DNA of 64,000 nucleotides from Plectosphaerella cucumerina (taxonomy: Eukaryota; Ascomycota; Sordariomycetes; Glomerellales; Plectosphaerellaceae): NCBI GenBank assembly GCA_020746995.1, contig JAGPXD010000005.1, positions 2,480,001-2,544,000 on the forward strand. The letters are read 5' to 3'. Both the position numbers and the translations under genes were made by a program. How positions within the stretch are numbered: position 1 is the stretch's first letter; every line of letters begins with the position of its first letter. The notes beneath the pieces are model-generated. The model ran no database searches. It was given only the letters and a program-made list of their open reading frames with translations, and was not told the DNA's origin. Below are positions 11,616 to 22,547 of the stretch, one piece after another.

Positions 11616-13423
11616 TTACCACGAAAAGGCCTCCTCCACAAAGTCGATCTCGCCCTGGTACTGACGGTTTCTGACGGCGCGACGAACGTCGTCGCTGAGG
11701 ACTCCCGGACCGCAAACCGAGACGCCCATGGCACCAACTTGCTGCTCCATCTCGGCTGCCAGGAGCGTGTCGATGTTGGGACGGCCGGGGAACATCTGCA
11801 CCGTTGCCGAAGGACTGTGAATCTCCTTGCTCGAGCGGGGCCTGCTGACGAAGAGCATGATGCGGAGGACGTCCCGTCGCTTGTCCAGGGCAAGGATCTG
11901 GGTCATCCAAGGCCTGATCCATTCAAGATGCTCGGGACTCTGGATGATCCAGACCAGGGTGATCCTCCTCGTGGCAACGGTTTCGTTGGCGTACCCAATG
12001 ACCAGATCCCGGACATGGGGCACAGCCTGTGTGATGCCCACACCGCCGGCGAACAGCATGACCGTACCGTACGACTTCATGCCATGCAGCTCGCCGTATG
12101 GCCCCTCGACCATGCAGGTGGTCTCCATTCGACCGCCAGCACAGGCTGCGGCCTTCTGGTAGAGGGTGTTGGTGAAACCGGTGCGGGCGCGGATGACAAA
12201 AGACATGGTGGTCTTGCGCATCTCAAGGATCTCCTGTCGGTTCATGCCAAGCTTCTCCCCGGCGATGTCGTCGGCCTCTTCGCTCCAAGCGACGGAGAAG
12301 GGGTGCGACTGCCAGAAGCTCAGAGACGGCATGTACATGTACGCATGCTGCCCTGGGCGGAAGATCCATGGACGGGCCATGGACACGGTGACGCGAACGG
12401 CGTTGCCCGGCAGGGCTTCAACGAGGGCCTTGCTTCCACCCCTTCCAACGTTGCCGTAGACGACACGGAAGACTCGCCAGAAGCGGTCGGCGGCCCAAAT
12501 GACGATGGCTGTAATGAGGTACGGCAGCTGCGGGAGATCCTTCAGATGCAGGTGGTACCAAGTTCCGATGACGGCGAGGATGGCGAGGCCGATGTGGAGC
12601 ACCTTGAACGTCTCGTAGAAGGCGTGTCGAATAGGGCTCCATGCCTGGATGAAGATGGCGGCGAATCCACACGTGCCCTGGTCAGGAAGTCAGTATGAGA
12701 GGCAGACCGGGCGCGGTATTCAACGATTCGACATACCAGGAAGCCCCAGAACATCCAGGGAACAGTGGTGGCGGATGTAATAGCAGCCGCCCAGCTGCCA
12801 GTGGACGCTGAGCCGACGAGGTAAGCCATGGTGTGGGCAACAGCCTCGATGATGACGATGCGGCCGAACCAGCGATGGAGGAGGTTGAAGGTGTCAAAAG
12901 AGATGCCGAGAAGGTTGATGAAAGGGTTGTTGCGCGCTGCCATGAGGAACAGCGGGACCATGTTGGCGACAGCAAGGACTCCGGTGCGGTTTCTGAAGGC
13001 ACGGCATGCCTGCGAGAAGGTCGTTGCCCAAGGAATGTCGATGACGGAGAAGACGACATTGAACGCAAAGTAGGAGAACAGGAAGGCGAGTTGAAGACGA
13101 GTCGGCAGGGTTCCAACGTTGATCGCGCTGCTGAGCTGGAACTCTCGGTTGTGGCGCTTGCGGAAGATTGGCGAGTACAGTATGTTCCTCTTGAAAAAGG
13201 CAAACTTCTGGTGGGCGGTAGTAAAGTAGAGTTGCGAGTCGTTCTTCAGACAGGCGAGGGTGCGGATGTACCGCAGTGCGCAGACGGAGGCGCGGTAGGC
13301 AATGAGGAGGAACGATAGGCCGGCGATGATGTAGAACAGGTAGCTAGCGAGCTCCATGTTGATGCGCTTGGCCAAGGCCGCGGCAGCCTTGGCTTCGGGT
13401 GAGTCCTGTCCTGGAGGAGCCAT
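11616..13423 (-). CDS. Ferric reductase-type transmembrane oxidoreductase (FRE family)
   Basis: Two exons, 13423-12737 and 12677-11616 (582 residues), with intron 12678-12736 (GTATGT...GACCAG) joining WMFWGFL to GTCGFAAIFIQ. FRE proteins pass electrons from NADPH through FAD and two haems across a membrane to Fe(III) or Cu(II). The sequence shows an N-terminal helix (MELASYLFYIIAGLSFLLIAY), a haem helix with paired His (LLHRWFGRIVIIEAVAH), and a second helix with paired His (VLHIGLAILAVIGTWYH). It also shows the FAD-binding block HPFSVAW, the nucleotide-binding LFAGGVGITQAVPHV, and the C-terminal VCGPGVLSDDVR. All parts needed for activity are present. The N-terminus lacks an obvious cleaved signal. 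Substrate and membrane (plasma versus vacuole) are undetermined. Confidence 0.9.
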
Positions 13424-15225
13424 TGTTGCTGTACTTGGCGGCGTATTCCTGGGAGAGAGTCGTGATGATGAATGGGCCGGGATGAAGTGAAGAGTAAAGT
13501 ATTGTAGACTGGTTAGTCCGTCCCGATCATGACCAGCAAGCCGAGAGTACTGAAGATGACGCCGTGGTAGAGGCTGAAGAGAGTGAGTGACGTGCTGTTT
13601 CTCTTTCGTGTGATCGAGGACGAGGACGAGTGCTGCGAGCACGCGAGAGAAAGACAAGGAGTGATAAAACGGGTGTCAGCGCCTGGTAAAGGAACGGCAA
13701 TGACGAGAAGGGAACAGAACCCGACGCAACGACTGTGGCGAGCGATGGGGAGGGGGGAAAGGGCCGCGAGGAACGAAAGGAGGAACGAGGGCTGTCAAGG
13801 AAAACAGTTGGGGGGGGGGAAGGAACCGTCGAGGTTGGCAGGTATGGACGAGAAGCACGCTGAGTCGAGAGGGCGGCTTAAGTTCCGAGGGAGGGGACGG
13901 GCAGAAGTTAGAACGGGCCCTGGAATGGGGGAGGAGGCAAAAGCAAGTTGGTGGGGACTCGGGGATGAGGTCGTGCTTGGGTGATCCCTGATGACCCCAG
14001 CCACGGCAGCAAGCGCCTGTCAGGACAGCACTGTCAGTGACTGGTACCGGGATGGTTCATGGTGGATGAGGAAGTGATCTTCTAAATTGGAGGGACGGAG
14101 ATCTGGCAGGACTTGGAAGTGGGAAGGCCGGTGCATCTACAGTATCCATACAGACCTCGACCGGCCCCGTTCGATGAGGGGCGTGGTACCACTTCCTATC
14201 TGACTGAGATGCCGGCTGGCTGCCGGCTCGCTGCCGTACCAAAGATGAGGAAATCCCGCCATGCCTGTGCTGTGAAAGGATCTGATGCTGGTGTGGATGC
14301 CGGCTGGTTGGTGGAGACCGGGACGACCTCCCCAGATTGTTCTAGCTGGCCCGAGATACGAGTAACGACTTTTAATATACTTGAGGCCGTGCCCTTGCGC
14401 ACTTTACTCGCAACAGCTCGTGCGAGCCACCACTCTGTACGAACCGTGATAAACTGCCGGGCGGCCTGATCGCGCCGCCGCAGGGGGGCTGCTGTGTGAC
14501 TCGGGCTTGAGACAGGAACAAAAACACGAGATACTTCCTGGGTTGAGAGCGATTGGAATTGATGCGTGGACGTCGCCAATCGACCCTCTTGTTGTGTGTC
14601 TCACCAGGAATCATCGGTAGAATCAAAGCAGGGGGGCCGTTGCATGCCAGCCCAAGCCAGGTCAAAAGGAGGTTTCTGCAGTTCAAGTTGGCGGGTTCAA
14701 GTTGGGGTCCACGCCCGCTCTTGGGCGCCGAAACACACGCTACTCAACAGGGGACGGACGCGCTGCTTTTTGGCGGCTCGGCAGCCCGTGCTCTTGGAGG
14801 CCAATCAGACGACAACCTGCAATGAAAAGGGATGACCATGTGGGGCGGTCGACAGCTTGAGACGAGTTCGTCCAGGGCGGCGTTTACGCGCCGCGGCGCC
14901 ACCATGCAAGGCACGCAAGCAAAGGCAAGGCACACGCAGCAACATGAAACCGCCATTAATGCTGGGGTCGCGCGCCGGTGGCCGCGGACAAACCCGTCAT
15001 CTGCTTTGGAATCTCTTCGTAAGGCAGAGGCCGAGGGGCAAGAGGGGGTTCCCAACTCACCAACCGACCGTTGAATTGCGTGCGGCGTGTCGGGCACATG
15101 TCACATGTCGTCTGCCGGATCATTTGACTCATTGCAATTCATTTCAGCTAAGATACTCATGTTCATGCTGTGTAGTTGTACACTTTGAGTTCGGCCATCG
15201 TCTACCGATCGCGGTTCGGTTCTCT
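13424..15225. other. Long promoter-side intergenic region of the FRE gene
   Basis: 1.8 kb between two minus-strand genes. It is purine-rich on the plus strand near 13570-13980, including a 10-G run (13810-13819), so the FRE 5' leader is pyrimidine-rich. Open frames here lack domains and overlap on both strands, so none is called. Confidence 0.5.
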
Positions 15226-17505
15226 TCAGGCCAGAAGCTCATCCTCACTCCCATAGCCACTCCCGGCCACTTGGAGGATAGAGAAAGTCGCCCGTCGTCG
15301 CGATGAAGTTTGACGCGACCTGATCAAGCCAGTCTTGGGGTCCATCGTATTTTTGGACACCCCACCCGCCCACGACGACGAGTCAACGGCTCGCTTTGAT
15401 GGCTCCCGGAGACCGCGCTCCTCCCCCACTAGCCCCTGACGCACATGCGTCTCTTTCTGCAAATGCTGTGCACTATGTCGTCTTTTCAATCCATCGACTG
15501 TTTCGGGCCTCTGCTGGCCACGTAGCTGAGGGCCGGGCAGGCACTTGGCCTGGTGCCTCCACGCGGGTGAGGGGGCCAAGGCTGCCATCGGCCTCTTCCG
15601 TGTGTCTGGGCTGACGAGAACCCACTCGCTGATGCCTTCTTCCCATCGATATCCTGCAAATGCTGATGTGTGCTGAGAATTGGTGTTCTGGATCGCACCT
15701 GGAGGTCTTGATGTTGATTTACGGACAGCCTCCGCAAACACGAGATCCCTCAAGTCGGCCGTTTCCCGAGCAAGCATGAATGCCGCGTCAGCCCGTATGG
15801 CCTTGTGTGTCATGATCCGACCAGCTTGAAGTTGGTCGCACAGCCAATTATAGAAGGGTTGTGGTGGGCGGCATAGAGCTCTGCTGGAGCATCGGGCGAT
15901 GGAGCAGACCAGTGTAGCGGTCAGCTCAGATGTTCTGTCTGCCAGAGCCGGCTGCAGCCGCGCTCCTCCCGACTGGTGCATGATCTCATCCATGGATTGA
16001 CGCCTGGGTTGGTCGATGTGGAAAAATATGCCCAACCGCAGCATGGCGAGAGCATGAGGCCTCGCGTCGTGGCTCCGTGCCTCGTACAAGGCTCCCCAGA
16101 GGACTCGCAGCATTCTTCTCTGGACCCGTCGACGACGTGGGGAATTCTTCATGGATTTGCGTGGCGAGTCGAAGCTGCCCGCGGCCACCAGAGTCATAGA
16201 CACCATCGCGCCAACAACTGCAACAAGCGTATGATCCTCCGGGCTTGTTTCGTGCGAGTCGTCTGAGAGCGGCCACGCACGAGATGAACAAAGAACAGCG
16301 ATGGCTGACTGGAGTAACTGTTGTTCGTTGGTGGCCATGTGGCCGCCTGCAAGCGAAGCAATGAGTCGGGCCCAACACGGCTGAAACCCTCTTGTGGACA
16401 ACCAGGCCGCTGGAAGCTCTCGCCTGCGGAGTATAAGCTGCACCAGGCAGGAATCGGGCCGATGAGACCTCGATGTGTCGAAGGTGTCGGCAAATTTTGA
16501 CAGCAACTCCAGGTTCTTGTGATCCCTGAAGGTGCTCTTCGGGCCCTGAGGCCCGGGATAGGGCCGCGCCGCCAAAGCCTCCAGGAGACTGACAGCGTCA
16601 TCGTGGTATCCGTAGCAGCGGCAGCAGTGTGCTAGAATGTCCACCATGCTTGAGCCAAGAAGGCCGCTTGTGATCACGTCCTTGAGGAGCCACAGGGCAT
16701 GAGATCTGACAACGGTGGACAGATGCCTCCAGCCCGCCCCATGACCGAAGCCTTCGAGCTCATCGTAAACGCGCATAAAGGGATCTTCCACCTCAAAACT
16801 CGATGCGACCACACGGCGGGCTCCTTCCCTCTCCTTCTTGGCAATCAAGGCGACACAGCTTGGGATCTGACGGAGACACATTACGAGAAGGCTCTTTGCG
16901 CCTGTAGTCTCGGTTGCCTTGGTCGAGGATAATATGGCGTTGTAGTCCCTCAAAATGCCCTCGTAGATGCCGTACTCGGCCTCCCCGAGCTCGGTGCGAT
17001 GTGCCGCCAGGTTTGTCAGGCATGTGGTGAGGTGGTTGCTGGGGTTTGAGATCCCGCTGAACAACTCAGGCCTCTGAACGACAGCCTGCCCACTGCTATG
17101 GGGCGCGGCGGGGGACGAGTGAAGAAATCTGGCACGACGCAACAGTGGCGTTGCGATGCTGGAGCCGGCTTCTGTTGTCCTGGATCCTGTGACAGTCGAG
17201 ATGCCACGCTTGATCGCATCTTTGCCGGCTTGCCCGTGAGAGCCCGTCCCGGATGAAGTAACGGGTTTTTGAGAGTACGTTTTGCTGCGCTTCTTTCGTT
17301 GAGTTGATGTCTCTGCCTCGAGGAGCCTCTTTGCCCCTTTTTGTGAGCTCCCATCTGAAATGGCTTCGAGAGCAGACGTCGTAGGAATCCGTGGCCTCCT
17401 CAAAGCAGCAATTCGATTCTGAAGCGGTCGCAACAGCCGGTTGCAACGAGCTGCATTCCAAACAACCGTCGGTCTGCTCTCGCCCGCCTGTGCTGAAGGC
17501 GGCAT
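15226..17505 (-). CDS. Protein of unknown function (759 residues)
   Basis: One long uninterrupted frame starting at ATG 17505. I do not recognise the family. Residues ~1-150 are basic and low in complexity (KRLLEAETSTQRKKRSKTYS). A mixed alpha-helical region spans ~150-600, and a compact tryptophan-bearing block AFAGYRWEEGISEWVLVSP lies near residue ~640. The last ~100 residues are basic and polar and end in an acidic SGYGSEDELLA. No membrane helix or signal peptide is seen. The length, clean start and tryptophan block argue for a real gene, not a chance frame. Nuclear location is a guess from the basic segments. It is divergent from CLU1, with 840 bp between the starts. Confidence 0.75.
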   Translation of the reverse strand: MPPSAQAGESRPTVVWNAARCNRLLRPLQNRIAALRRPRIPTTSALEAISDGSSQKGAKRLLEAETSTQRKKRSKTYSQKPVTSSGTGSHGQAGKDAIKRGISTVTGSRTTEAGSSIATPLLRRARFLHSSPAAPHSSGQAVVQRPELFSGISNPSNHLTTCLTNLAAHRTELGEAEYGIYEGILRDYNAILSSTKATETTGAKSLLVMCLRQIPSCVALIAKKEREGARRVVASSFEVEDPFMRVYDELEGFGHGAGWRHLSTVVRSHALWLLKDVITSGLLGSSMVDILAHCCRCYGYHDDAVSLLEALAARPYPGPQGPKSTFRDHKNLELLSKFADTFDTSRSHRPDSCLVQLILRRRELPAAWLSTRGFQPCWARLIASLAGGHMATNEQQLLQSAIAVLCSSRAWPLSDDSHETSPEDHTLVAVVGAMVSMTLVAAGSFDSPRKSMKNSPRRRRVQRRMLRVLWGALYEARSHDARPHALAMLRLGIFFHIDQPRRQSMDEIMHQSGGARLQPALADRTSELTATLVCSIARCSSRALCRPPQPFYNWLCDQLQAGRIMTHKAIRADAAFMLARETADLRDLVFAEAVRKSTSRPPGAIQNTNSQHTSAFAGYRWEEGISEWVLVSPDTRKRPMAALAPSPAWRHQAKCLPGPQLRGQQRPETVDGLKRRHSAQHLQKETHVRQGLVGEERGLREPSKRAVDSSSWAGGVSKNTMDPKTGLIRSRQTSSRRRATFSILQVAGSGYGSEDELLA

Positions 17506-18345
17506 GGGCGCAAGATGTTGAGCTTTGAATCGATGCAGCGGGAGTGTCCCTGTGGCCCTTGCTGTTTGACGGAGGTACCCAGTCGAAGGTGCTGCTCTTC
17601 AGCCCAAAACCCGACTTGATTGAAGGTACGCCAGCAATCCCCCGGAGAGGTGCGGCAAGCTGTCCCGTGATGCCTAAAGCTGCTCAGGCGTCCAGTAAGA
17701 ATTCAGTAAGTGACTGATAGGAGTATGTAGAATATGAGGCATGTGCATGGTTCGTGGGCGAGCAGTTGGCGATACCCAGGTACCTAGGTAATCCGAGTGA
17801 TAGGTTCAAGACTACAAGTGGTGAGGTAGCTCTCATGCAGGGTTGTTTGTTTACTTACTACTCCAGCCAAATGTCATCGGCGTGGGGCGTCCGAGCTACC
17901 TGGCTGGATTACCTAACTGGTAATCAGCGATCCCGGACTGGGTATTGCTCGACAAGGTGCAGATGCGCTGGTTGGCCAATTCATGCGCGCATGGATGCTC
18001 GGCAGTCCACTAGGTAATTTTCCGCCCTTCTCCCGAGTCTGGAGGACTGACTATTTTTTTCCCGGTCCCGACTCAGCCTCGACAACACTTCTCCCCCGAA
18101 CGAGAATCCCAGGAGTCGACTACCAGTTTCACGACAGAGCTTTCTTCCTGTTGCATTTCTCCTTCACGGGCCGGGCCGAGCCATTTTTCTGTACATTACG
18201 TCGACCCTCCGTCATTTGAAGCACACCTTTTCCAACCATAGCTCTTGTACAACAACCCGAACCTTTCGTATTCCTATTCCACGACACATCCGAACCCACC
18301 AGTAGCTGTCTACAGTAGACCAGCAAACCACCTGTCACTCCGACA
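17506..18345. other. Divergent promoter of the unknown-function gene and CLU1
   Basis: 840 bp between two ATGs. Holds a palindromic AGGTACCTAGGTA stretch at about 17779-17791 and a pyrimidine-rich leader just ahead of CLU1. No further gene. Confidence 0.6.
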
Positions 18346-21300
18346 ATGGCGTCGAACGAGGCCAGCGAGACCAATGGGCTCGGTGAGCCAGCCTGCTTTC
18401 ACCCAACCATGGAGGGGAGAGGCTGACATGCGTAGACCACTCTAATTCCCCGGAGCACAACGCACACACGGGCGACGAGGATGTCGAGCACCCTGGTGAA
18501 GGTATGGGACCTCTTGAGTTAAATCGGCCGACGGAAGCTAACTCAACAAGCCCTGATCACTCTGGAGATCATCCTTCCGCACGAGCCCAAGACAATGTCC
18601 ATCTTGGTCAGTACCATGTCACCATTTAGACCCTGCGGCAGCACCCGGCTGACACTCCTTGACAGGTATCTCCCCAAGAACAAGTTCACGAGGTCAGGCA
18701 GTCAGTCATCGACCTGCCTGCTGCGTTCAGATACACCTGCTTCCACCTGGAGCACAAAGGCCAGCGCGTTAACGACTTCGTGTCCATCGCCGAGGTTCCC
18801 GACCTGCTCGAAAACCCAGTGGTGACACTCGTGGAAGATCCGTATACCGAGAAAGAGGCTCGCATCCACTTCGTGCGCATTCGCGAGCTCATTGGCGCTG
18901 CTGGAGATCGAACCGATCTCGTCCAAGGCGTACTCCCCGGCCTGTCGCTCCTCGACACTGTTGCGGAGACTGGCGAAGACGCTGCGTCCAAGCCCGCATT
19001 CGGTTTCGGATCGCGCCCTGACATCTCGCGGCTCCTGCCCCCCGTCTCGCCCGATTCGCCAAAGACGGTCAAGACAATCACCTTGTCTCCGTGGAACCCT
19101 CCCCCTCCCCATTTGAAGCAAAGGGGACACCTTCTGTATCTCATCTTGACCACCAACGAAGGCGAGCAGCTCCAGATCACGGCACATGTGTCGGGATTCT
19201 TCGTCAACAAGTCCGCAAATGCCAAGTTCGACCCTTTCCCCCGGCCGTCCCCCAAGGGTCAGTCCTCGCACTCTCTTCTCGGTCTCCTTGAGCTTGTCTC
19301 GCCCGGGTTCGACGCCGCCTTCCGTTCCCTGCAGGAGTTCAACAACAAGAAGGATCCCCTTGCCACGTTTCAGATTGCGAACGCAATCCCCGCTGCGCCC
19401 TGGGCCGTGCCTTCGTCGTCGTCGTCGCTGCTGGCTCACGTCTCCGACCCAACGAGGTCCCAGGAAACTTACCTCATCGCTGGAGCCGACAACACCGACA
19501 CCCTGCGAGACTGGAATGAGGAGTTCCAGTCGGCCAAGGAACTTCCCAAGGAGACAGTCCAGGATAGGGTGTTCCGGGAGCGTCTTATCTCCAAACTCTT
19601 TGCCGACTACAATGACGCCGCCACCCGAGGCGCAATACTCGTCGCAAGGGGCGAGATCCCGCCGCTGAACCCGACGGAGGCCAAGGATGCCCAGATTTTT
19701 GTATACAACAACGTCTTCTTCTCTTTCGGCGCGGATGGCGTCGGCACGTTCGCCTCCGAGGGTGGTGATGAGGCAGCCAGAGTCGCGACCGGCAAGGATG
19801 TTGCTGGCGTTCGCCTGGTGAACCAGATCGACGTGGATGGTCTCTTCACGACCGCGACGGTTGTTGTGGACTACCTTGGCAAGCGCGTTGTGGGCCAGAG
19901 CATCGTTCCGGGCATTTTCAAGCCCAGAGAGCCCGGCGAGAACCAGATCGACTACGGTGCAGTTGAGGGCAAGGATATCGTTGCATCCGACGAACGATTT
20001 GTCCAGACCTTCGAGAAGCTTTCCAAGGCTCTCAAGGTCAAGAAGCACCCTGTCTGGGACAAGGATGGCAAGCGAGTCGATTTGGAGGCGAGCGTCGAGA
20101 CGAAGGGCCTGATGGGCACCGACGGGCGCAAGTACGTCCTCGACCTCTACCGGGTCACACCACTGGACATCGCCTGGCTTGAAGAGCCGACCCAAGACGG
20201 CGGTGTTGAGTACCCTCATCGGATGACCGTCCTCCGCCCTGAACTGGTGGATTCTTTCGGCCGCAAGAAGATGAAGGAGTGGGTGGATGCCGAACTGGAG
20301 AAGCGAAAGCAATCCTCTCAGGAAACGACAAAGGACGCCGAGTCGGGCGAGGGCAACTCTGAAGATGCAGATGAATTGGAGGAGGGAGCGACCAAGAAGA
20401 AGGAGCACATCGACTTGTCCGAGTTCCAGTTCTCCCTGAACCCCGACGTCTTCAGCGGCCAATCACCCACGACCGATGATGAAAAGGCCGAGTTGGAGGC
20501 CGACGAGAAGGAGGTTCGCAACGCTTGCGACTATCTGCTCCTCAAGGTTCTTCCCGATTTCATCCGCGAACTCGAGGACGCCGAGACTAGCTTCCCAATG
20601 GACGGTCAGGCCCTCGGCCGACTCCTGCATAAGCGCGGCATCAACATCCGCTACCTGGGCAAGGTGGCCACTTTGGCAAGCGGACCTCGTCTGCAATGCC
20701 TGAAAGACGTTGCCCTTCAGGACATGGTCGCCCGTGCCTTCAAGCACATCGCTTCGGAGTACCTTCGCGATCTGCCGCCTCCTTTCGCTCCTGCTTGCAT
20801 CGCGCATCTGCTCAACTGCTTGCTCGGAGCCAACTTCAACCCTGAACCTGTTGCCGAAGTTGACAGCGATCTCAAGACTCTCTACGCCGAGTCTGACTTT
20901 TCCTTCGAAGACGTCACCCCCGAAACCCTCCAGTCCAAGGTTTCCTTAGAGATACTGAAACGGTTCCGTTACCAGCTGGCTGACGGCTGGTCCGACTCTT
21001 TGAAGCCTCTCCAGCTGCTGCGCGAGATTGCTCTGAAGCTGGGTCTGCAGCTTCAAGCACGACAGTACGCCTTTGCCGCAAAGGCCGAGTCACCCGTTGG
21101 AAATGTTGAGAAGCGGGACGATTCCAACTCGACCGGCCAGGTTAGTGGAGAGGGCAAGAAGAAGAAGAAGAGCAAGAACCGCGATTCGTCCCCCTCCACG
21201 CCAGCCGCTCAGGTTGCTTCCCACACTTTCACGTCGGATGACCTGGTGAACATTGTGCCTGTTGTCAAGCACTCGGCGCCGCGCAGCACACTTGCCGAGG

Positions 21301-22175
21301 AGGCTCTCGAGGCGGGTCGCATTTCCATCATGCAAGGTCAGAAGAAACTCGGCCAGGAGCTTCTGCTGGAGTCCCTCTCTCTTCACGAACAAATTTACGG
21401 CATCCTTCACCCCGAGGTTGCCCGGGTGTACAACACGCTGTCCATGATCTACTATCAGCTGGACGAGAAGGAGGCCGCCGTTGAACTGGCACGGAAGGCC
21501 ATTGTCGTCGCCGAGCGGACGGTGGGCGTCGACTCGACGGAAACTCTTCTCAACTATCTGAACTTGAGTCTCTTCCTGCACCAGACAGGAGACAGCCGGA
21601 CTGCACTGGCCTACGTCAAGCACGCCCTCGAGCTTTGGAAGATCATTTATGGCGCCGACCACCCTGACTCGATCACGACGATCAACAATGGTGCCGTGAT
21701 GCTCCAGCACCTCAAGGCGTATCGCGAATCTCGGGAATGGTTTGAGGAGTCCCTCCGAGTGTGCACAAAGGTCTTTGGAGACAAGTCTGTCAACGCAGCC
21801 ACGTTGCTGTTCCAGCTGGCCCAGGCTCTGGCCCTCGATCAGGATTCCAAGGCGGCCGTGATCCGCATGAGGGAGTCATGGCACATTTTCAAGGCCGAAC
21901 TTGGCGCCGACGACAAGAACACCAAGGAGGCAGAGAGCTGGCTGACGCAGCTGACTCAAAATGCCGTCTCGATTGCCAAGCATGCCAAAGATGCTCAGGC
22001 CAGGCGTCTCCGGGTGCCCTTCGAAACGAATGCTCTCGCGCCTACCACGTCTGCCCGAACAGACGACCGCAGCATTGAAGACTTGCTTAAGTACATCGAG
22101 GGAGACAGCAAGCAAGCGAGCCAAACCTCCAACCGCCAACAGCGTGGCAACCCTAAGAGACGCACCAAGGCTTGA
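18346..22175 (+). CDS. clu1: Clustered mitochondria protein CLU1/CluA (eIF3-associated TIF31 homologue)
   Basis: Four exons: 18346-18382, 18436-18501, 18551-18606 and 18666-22175 (1222 residues). The three small 5' introns (18383-18435, 18502-18550, 18607-18665) each keep phase and rebuild the N-terminal CLU domain, EALITLEIILPHEPKTMSIL joined to VSPQEQVHEVRQSV. CLU proteins bind mRNAs for mitochondrial proteins in the cytosol, prevent mitochondrial clumping, and were first seen with eIF3. The typical VEDPYTEKEARIHFVRIREL block, the central CLU domain, a lysine-rich linker (GKKKKKSKNR near residue 875), and C-terminal tetratricopeptide repeats (from about residue 940) are all present. Length is normal. 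The long minus-strand frame opposite it (18702-20462) is a codon-bias shadow. Confidence 0.95.
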
Positions 22176-22547
22176 CGGGTACGCAACAGCACTTAACAAT
22201 AACCCCCCCTCACTTGTAATTAGACCAAATGTACAATAGCAGCATCGTTTCAAAGAAAAAACAGGCGGATATGACGCCGGCAGAGGACTATCGGCGGCAA
22301 GAGGCACTTGAAGAGGACCCGTGTACAGTATATGTCCGGTGGTAGGACGGTGTAACTGGTCCCGGTTGTTCACATGTCATCGCATGCCACGCAATCACTC
22401 TCGAGACAGCAGAACAATCTTCACTCATTCTGAACAATTGGCAAAATCAGCGTCCCATCAAGTGATCTTCTCCAAGGCTATAGCAAGATGGCTCCTGCGC
22501 ATTGAATCACTCCGGTCACATTTTCCTGTTCGACTTGAGTGCAGGCT
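22176..22547. other. Convergent 3' intergenic region
   Basis: 372 bp between the tails of CLU1 (+) and the forkhead gene (-). No gene; expected to hold two 3' UTRs. Confidence 0.5.

Noticed and set aside
11739..12698. 319-residue plus-strand frame opposite the ferric reductase
   Set aside because: Antisense to exon 2, which holds all the FAD/NADPH motifs; no domain in the antisense frame.
18702..20462. 586-residue minus-strand frame opposite CLU1
   Set aside because: It lies wholly antisense to the conserved CLU domain; GC-rich third positions keep the opposite strand open by chance.
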